Assembly (NCBI GenBank): GCA_029267795.1 | Contig: JAJUHR010000055.1 | Location: 1 to 8,969, forward strand | Source of the DNA: Planctomycetota bacterium | GTDB lineage: Bacteria > Planctomycetota > Phycisphaerae > Phycisphaerales > Phycisphaeraceae | DNA length: 8,969 nucleotides | Reading direction: 5' to 3' | In this document: piece after piece, positions 6,037 to 8,969 of the stretch | Layout: every line of letters begins with the position of its first letter | Position numbering within the stretch: the first letter of the stretch is position 1 | Translations under genes and position numbers: made by a program | The notes under the pieces: model-generated | Seen by the model: the letters and a program-made list of their open reading frames with translations, nothing else | What the model was told of the DNA's origin: nothing | Databases searched by the model: none

Positions 6037-6061
6037 TAGCCGCCGCTGCCAACCCGCGGTT
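6037..6061. repeat. Imperfect copy of the CCGCGGGT hairpin element
   Basis: Aligns with 5833-5857 (TAGCCGC...AACCCGCGGTT) with three G-to-C differences in the middle, which spoil the stem. No T-run follows. A shorter match (GCAACCCGCG) is at 4474-4483. Confidence 0.55.
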
Positions 6062-6116
6062 ATGATTCCCGCGCCGCGCTTGCCCGCGCGCCACGCCCCC
6101 ACGCCTCATACCCCCG

Positions 6117-7895
6117 CTACGCCACCTGGGCCATCTCACCCACGCCCGTCGCCTCTTCGATCAACCCCTCCACTTGGGTCACACGGCTGACCTCGTCAGG
6201 CGTCGTCAGCCCCTCGAGAATCTTCAGCCGCCCGTCCCCCAGCAGCGTCCGCATCCCCGACGCCACCGCCGCGGCCCGGATCTGGTTCAGCGGGGCGCGG
6301 TTGAACGCCAACTCCCGGATCTGCGGGTTGACCACCATCATCTCGAAGATCCCCTTGCGCCCCCGATACCCCGTGTTGGCACAACGCGGGCAGCCCACCG
6401 CCTGATAGATCGTATGAGAACGCAGCTCCCGCTCCGTCAGCCCGCACAGCCGCAGCAGCCGCGGGTTCGGGTTCGGGTCCGGCTTCTTGCACGCCTCGCA
6501 CAGCATGCGCACCAGCCGCTGCGCCAACACCGCCTGGATCGAGCTGGCCACCAAAAACGGCTTGACCCCCATGTCGATCAACCGCGTGATCGCCGATGGC
6601 GCGTCGTTCGTGTGCAGCGTCGAGAACACCAGGTGCCCCGTCAGCGCCGCCTGGATCGCCACCTCCGCCACTTCCTTGTCGCGGATCTCACCCACCAGGA
6701 TCACGTTGGGCGCCTGCCGCAACATCGCCCGCAGGATCCGCGCGAACGTCAGCCCGATCTGCTCGTTCACCTGGCACTGGTTGATGCCCTTGAAGTTGTA
6801 CTCGATCGGGTCCTCCGCGGTGATGATCTTGCGGTCCGGCCGGTTCAGCGTGTCCAGCGCCGAATACAGCGTCGTCGTCTTGCCGCTGCCCGTCGGCCCC
6901 GTCACCAGGAAGATCCCGTTGGGCCGGCGGATGATCCGGTCGAACTGCTCCTTGGTATCCTCGTGCAACCCCAGGTTCGTCAGCCCGATCTTCGCCGACT
7001 GCGCCCGCAGGATCCGCAGCACGCAGCTCTCGCCGTGGTACGCCGGGCAACAGCTGAACCGGAAGTCCACGACCTCCGCCCCGATCTTGAGCTTGATCCG
7101 CCCGTCCTGGGGCACACGCTTCTCCTCCACCTTCACCCCCGCCATGATCTTCAACCGCGCGATCACCGCCGACTGCGTCCGCTTGGGGATCCGGTCTCGC
7201 TCCTGGCACACCCCGTCGATCCGGTACCGCAGCCGCACTCGGTCCGCCAGCGGCTCGATGTGGATATCGCTCGCCCGCAGCTCCACCGCCTCGCGGATGA
7301 TGTGGTACACCAGCCGGATGATCGGCGCCTGCTGGGCGTCCTCCACCTCGCTGGCTTTCCCGGTGACCTCCAGCTCCGGCCCGGCCACCTCCAGGTCGAT
7401 CGAGGCCCCGCCGCTGTCCACGCTCAATGCACGCACCGCCTGATCGATGCTCGCAGCCGTGTCGCTGAGCATCTGATCGATGTACTCCTTGATCTTGCCC
7501 CGCGCCCCGACCGCCGTGTCGATCTCGCAGTGCATCCGGAACCGCAGGTTATCCAGCGTTTCCAAATCCAGCGGGTCGTGGATCAGGATCTTCAGCCGAC
7601 CGCCCACCTTGTCCAGCGGCAACACCAGGTACTTGCGGATCACGTCCGGCGGCAGCAGCCCCAGCTTCTCCTTGTTGATCGCGTTGGGCTGGTCCAAGTC
7701 GATGTATTCCAGGTCGAACTGGTACGCCAGCGCTTTGGCCACGTCCGACTCGGTCACGTAACCCAACTGCACCAGCACTTGCCCGATCCGCTGCTGGGAG
7801 CTCTCCGATAACTGGCGCGCCCGCTCCAACTGCTGCTCGGTGAGCAAGCCCCATTGAACAAGGATTTCACCTAACTTGCGACGAGTGCGAGGCAT
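6117..7895 (-). CDS. Second GspE/PilB family assembly ATPase with MshEN-type N-domain
   Basis: A 592-residue cytoplasmic ATPase of the pilus-assembly/type II secretion family, paralogous to the one at 2273-4039. The N-terminus has two 24-residue motifs (7-30 starting KLGEIL, 36-59 starting RIGQVL) separated by 5 residues, the MshEN layout; the first is less regular (Arg27 and Ser30 where Leu and Gln are usual). The motor has Walker A GPTGSGKTT (333-341), Asp box AEDPIEY (360-366), Walker B region RQAPNVILVGEIRD (393-406) with catalytic Glu403, and His box TGHLVFSTLHTND (419-431). The zinc site is C466-x2-C469 and C502-x2-C505. The stretch before Walker B reads RQAPN instead of RQDPD; I recall this variant in planctomycete/verrucomicrobial homologues. 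GGAG lies 5 bases before the ATG. No GspF gene adjoins it. With pilT as the next gene on the same strand, it may be the PilB of a pilus, but this is an inference. Confidence 0.96.
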   Translation of the reverse strand: MPRTRRKLGEILVQWGLLTEQQLERARQLSESSQQRIGQVLVQLGYVTESDVAKALAYQFDLEYIDLDQPNAINKEKLGLLPPDVIRKYLVLPLDKVGGRLKILIHDPLDLETLDNLRFRMHCEIDTAVGARGKIKEYIDQMLSDTAASIDQAVRALSVDSGGASIDLEVAGPELEVTGKASEVEDAQQAPIIRLVYHIIREAVELRASDIHIEPLADRVRLRYRIDGVCQERDRIPKRTQSAVIARLKIMAGVKVEEKRVPQDGRIKLKIGAEVVDFRFSCCPAYHGESCVLRILRAQSAKIGLTNLGLHEDTKEQFDRIIRRPNGIFLVTGPTGSGKTTTLYSALDTLNRPDRKIITAEDPIEYNFKGINQCQVNEQIGLTFARILRAMLRQAPNVILVGEIRDKEVAEVAIQAALTGHLVFSTLHTNDAPSAITRLIDMGVKPFLVASSIQAVLAQRLVRMLCEACKKPDPNPNPRLLRLCGLTERELRSHTIYQAVGCPRCANTGYRGRKGIFEMMVVNPQIRELAFNRAPLNQIRAAAVASGMRTLLGDGRLKILEGLTTPDEVSRVTQVEGLIEEATGVGEMAQVA

Positions 7896-8556
7896 GGGGT
7901 CTCCGGGGGTTCCGGGGTTCCGCGGGTTCCTAAGGGTCTCCGGAGCCGGTCAGCTTCCGGGGGCTGAGCTTCCGGGGGCCGAATTTCCGGGGGTTCCAAA
8001 GGGCCAACAAGGCAGCAATTAAAAAAGACCTTCGGTGCGCTTCCGGGCACACGCCCGACGCTTTGGCATCAACTCCTCCCTCCGACCGCATCGGCTCATG
8101 AAATAATTAGTCGGGCAGGCCTACGGATACTCATTAACCCGCCCTGAGCCACGACCCCTTGGATAAATGACGCCTTATATTATGCCATACCCGCAGCCCA
8201 TCCACCCCAGCAGACCTCGATTTGCATCAAGCCACGACCCCTATCCCCACCCTTGGCCTCGGTGCCTGGTACGCCGTATCCTCTGCGATATCAACTTCTT
8301 GTCAATCATATTGCACAGCTCGCTTCACCCGCACGGCACGTCGACGGCTCTCTGAGCCTCACGACTCATCCATCGCCGCTTTTCAAGCCCCTCCGTGGTC
8401 CAACAAACATAACCATCGCCGATAAGTTGCCGATCTAACCCATCGAAGGCTCAACGAGCCAGGCCAACACAAGGTTCGGGCCCGCCGTAAAGGGCCGTTA
8501 GGGGTGGCTTGCCCCCCCGATCTTGGCCCAAGGTAGCGAGACGCGGGCGACCTGCG
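7896..8556. other. Spacer between divergent ATPase and GNAT genes
   Basis: These 661 bp contain no convincing gene: the short plus-strand frames at 8167-8438 have no motif, no good ribosome site and unnatural composition. It should hold the promoters of two divergent genes, but I see no clear -35/-10 pair on either strand; TATATT at 8176-8181 lacks a partner. Contents noted: tandem TCCGGGGG repeats (7902-7997), an AATTAAAAAA stretch (8018-8030), decayed relatives of the spacer repeats (GGGCAGGCCTACG at 8113-8125 and AACCCGCCCTGAGCC at 8136-8150), a 13-bp direct repeat AGCCACGACCCCT (8147-8159, 8230-8242), and two small hairpins with the same GGCTC/GAGCC stem (8346-8358, 8448-8460). No tRNA or other RNA gene was recognised. 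Confidence 0.55.
7902..7997. repeat. Tandem TCCGGGGG repeats upstream of the second ATPase gene
   Basis: The proximal half is a degenerate array with 8-10 bp period: TCCGGGGGT (7902), TCCGGGGT (7911), TCCGCGGGT (7919), TCCTAAGGGT (7928). The distal half is three exact 15-bp periods starting at 7953, 7968 and 7983, each with TTCCGGGGG at its core. The array reaches to within 6 bases of the ATPase start codon and, read on the minus strand, supplies the GGAG of its Shine-Dalgarno site. Confidence 0.75.
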
Positions 8557-8969
8557 ATGGCATTGGAGATCTCCGAGTTCCGTGCCCCCGACCGCGACGA
8601 AGTGCTTCAACTCTGGAAGCAGGCGGTTTCCGACGGCACCGCCTTGGGCGACCTGCAGCAGACCCTGACATTCAATCTGGGCCGTCGCTGGTGGCTCAGC
8701 CTCGTGGTCCGTGAGCAGGGCAGGATCGTGGGAGCCATCGTCTGCGACCGTCAGAACCAGGATCGATACACCTACCAGCTCGCCATCGCCAAGACCCACG
8801 CGGATCGCGGGTTGGCTAAACTGCTGGTCGACAAAGCATTCCACAAGCTCCATGCCCGTGGGATTCACAAATGCCACCTGAGCGTGCTCGAATCGAACCA
8901 ACCTCAACCGTTTTGGGAGGTCGTTCGCTGGCAAGACCCCCCCGATCTGCACCGCCCCGCAGCTTCCCC
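8557..8969 (+). CDS. GNAT family N-acetyltransferase, 3' end outside window
   Basis: The frame opens at ATG 8557 (MALEISEFRAPDRDEVLQLW) and is still open after 137 codons at the window edge. The start resembles small YpeA/RimI-like acetyltransferases. An in-frame stop at 8488-8490 limits any extension; a TTG at 8509 is the only alternative noted, and the ribosome site before the ATG is weak. Secondary motifs fit GNAT: the beta strand LVVREQGRIVGAIVCD (49-64), then QLAIAKTHADRGLAKLLVDKA (74-94) as the acetyl-CoA pyrophosphate loop and helix, then KCHLSVLESNQPQPFWEVVRW (105-125), equivalent to the strand and FYExxGF region. The loop keeps RGLA but has Ala-Asp where the usual Q/R-x-x-G-x-A/G pattern has a basic residue and Gly. 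It would transfer an acetyl group from acetyl-CoA to an amine; the substrate cannot be told. It is divergent from the secretion genes and probably unrelated to them. By family length only a short C-terminal part is missing. Confidence 0.85.
   Translation, partial: MALEISEFRAPDRDEVLQLWKQAVSDGTALGDLQQTLTFNLGRRWWLSLVVREQGRIVGAIVCDRQNQDRYTYQLAIAKTHADRGLAKLLVDKAFHKLHARGIHKCHLSVLESNQPQPFWEVVRWQDPPDLHRPAAS

Larger units (their letters stand above)
5711..6116. other. Repeat-packed spacer between pilT and the upstream ATPase gene
   Basis: These 406 bp hold no credible gene. They contain seven palindromic or repeated modules in close succession (5767-5825, 5836-5855, 5864-5882, 5894-5919, 5932-5955, 5974-5999, 6037-6061). 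The first 56 bp upstream of pilT are free of them and contain its Shine-Dalgarno site. I see no intrinsic terminator in the direction of the flanking genes and no clear promoter, so read-through from the upstream ATPase gene cannot be ruled out. Confidence 0.65.

Noticed and set aside
4333..6061. CRISPR array
   Set aside because: The repeats are irregularly spaced, differ in sequence and order, and no spacers of constant length or cas genes are present.
6174..7811. A 545-codon open frame on the plus strand antisense to the upstream ATPase gene
   Set aside because: It mirrors a complete, motif-perfect ATPase gene. The translation is dominated by Arg, His, Pro, Leu and Gln with no domain, as expected when a GC-rich gene is read on the other strand.
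8461..8500. Possible tRNA T-arm (GGTTCGGG...)
   Set aside because: No matching acceptor, D or anticodon arms lie at the right distances; the short match is chance.
8383..8952. A 189-codon minus-strand frame at the right end
   Set aside because: It overlaps the GNAT gene on the opposite strand. The plus-strand reading shows ordered GNAT motifs, while this frame has none that I recognise.

Overview
This is a GC-rich window dominated by leftward (minus-strand) genes for type IV filament machinery, the protein family that includes type IV pili and type II secretion. It carries three secretion/pilus ATPases (two GspE/PilB type, one PilT type), one GspF/PilC inner-membrane platform protein, one GspG-like pseudopilin and a very short pilin-like ORF. 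One GNAT acetyltransferase lies on the plus strand at the right edge and runs off the window. The style suggests a planctomycete of the Phycisphaerae type: high GC, pseudopilins with a C-terminal ASAGxDGxFG...DNLYSF pattern, an assembly ATPase reading RQAPN where RQDPD is usual, and spacers full of GC-rich palindromes. This assignment is an inference from protein style; no rRNA or other marker gene is present.

Layout, in the direction of minus-strand transcription (right to left). Positions 7896-8556 are a 661-bp spacer between the divergent GNAT gene (8557 onward, +) and the first ATPase. 7895-6117 is a GspE/PilB ATPase. 6116-5711 is a repeat-packed spacer. 5710-4595 is PilT. 4594-4040 is a second repeat-rich spacer. 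4039-2273 is a second GspE/PilB ATPase, followed after 80 bp by gspF (2192-903), then the GspG-like pseudopilin (876-208), then a 36-codon pilin-like ORF (195-85), and possibly another reading frame overlapping its stop codon and leaving the window. The last block (4039 to the left edge) looks like one operon: ATPase, platform, pseudopilins.

How they work together, from family knowledge: GspE/PilB hexamers hydrolyse ATP and drive the GspF/PilC platform to add pilin subunits to a filament; PilT disassembles the filament. PilT points to a retractile pilus, while the gspE-gspF-gspG order resembles type II secretion. The window does not settle which, because the secretin, alignment proteins, prepilin peptidase and a clear major pilin are absent. 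Both assembly ATPases have an N-terminal 24-5-24 residue double motif of the MshEN type, which binds cyclic di-GMP in characterised relatives, so assembly may be controlled by that messenger.

The genes themselves are recognisable. The least explained material is between them: a mosaic of palindromic modules repeated on both sides of pilT in permuted order, including three hairpins that share the loop AAGCGCAGCG but have different arms. I do not see a clearly new biological system; the hairpin mosaic and the headless pilin ORF are the best candidates for follow-up.
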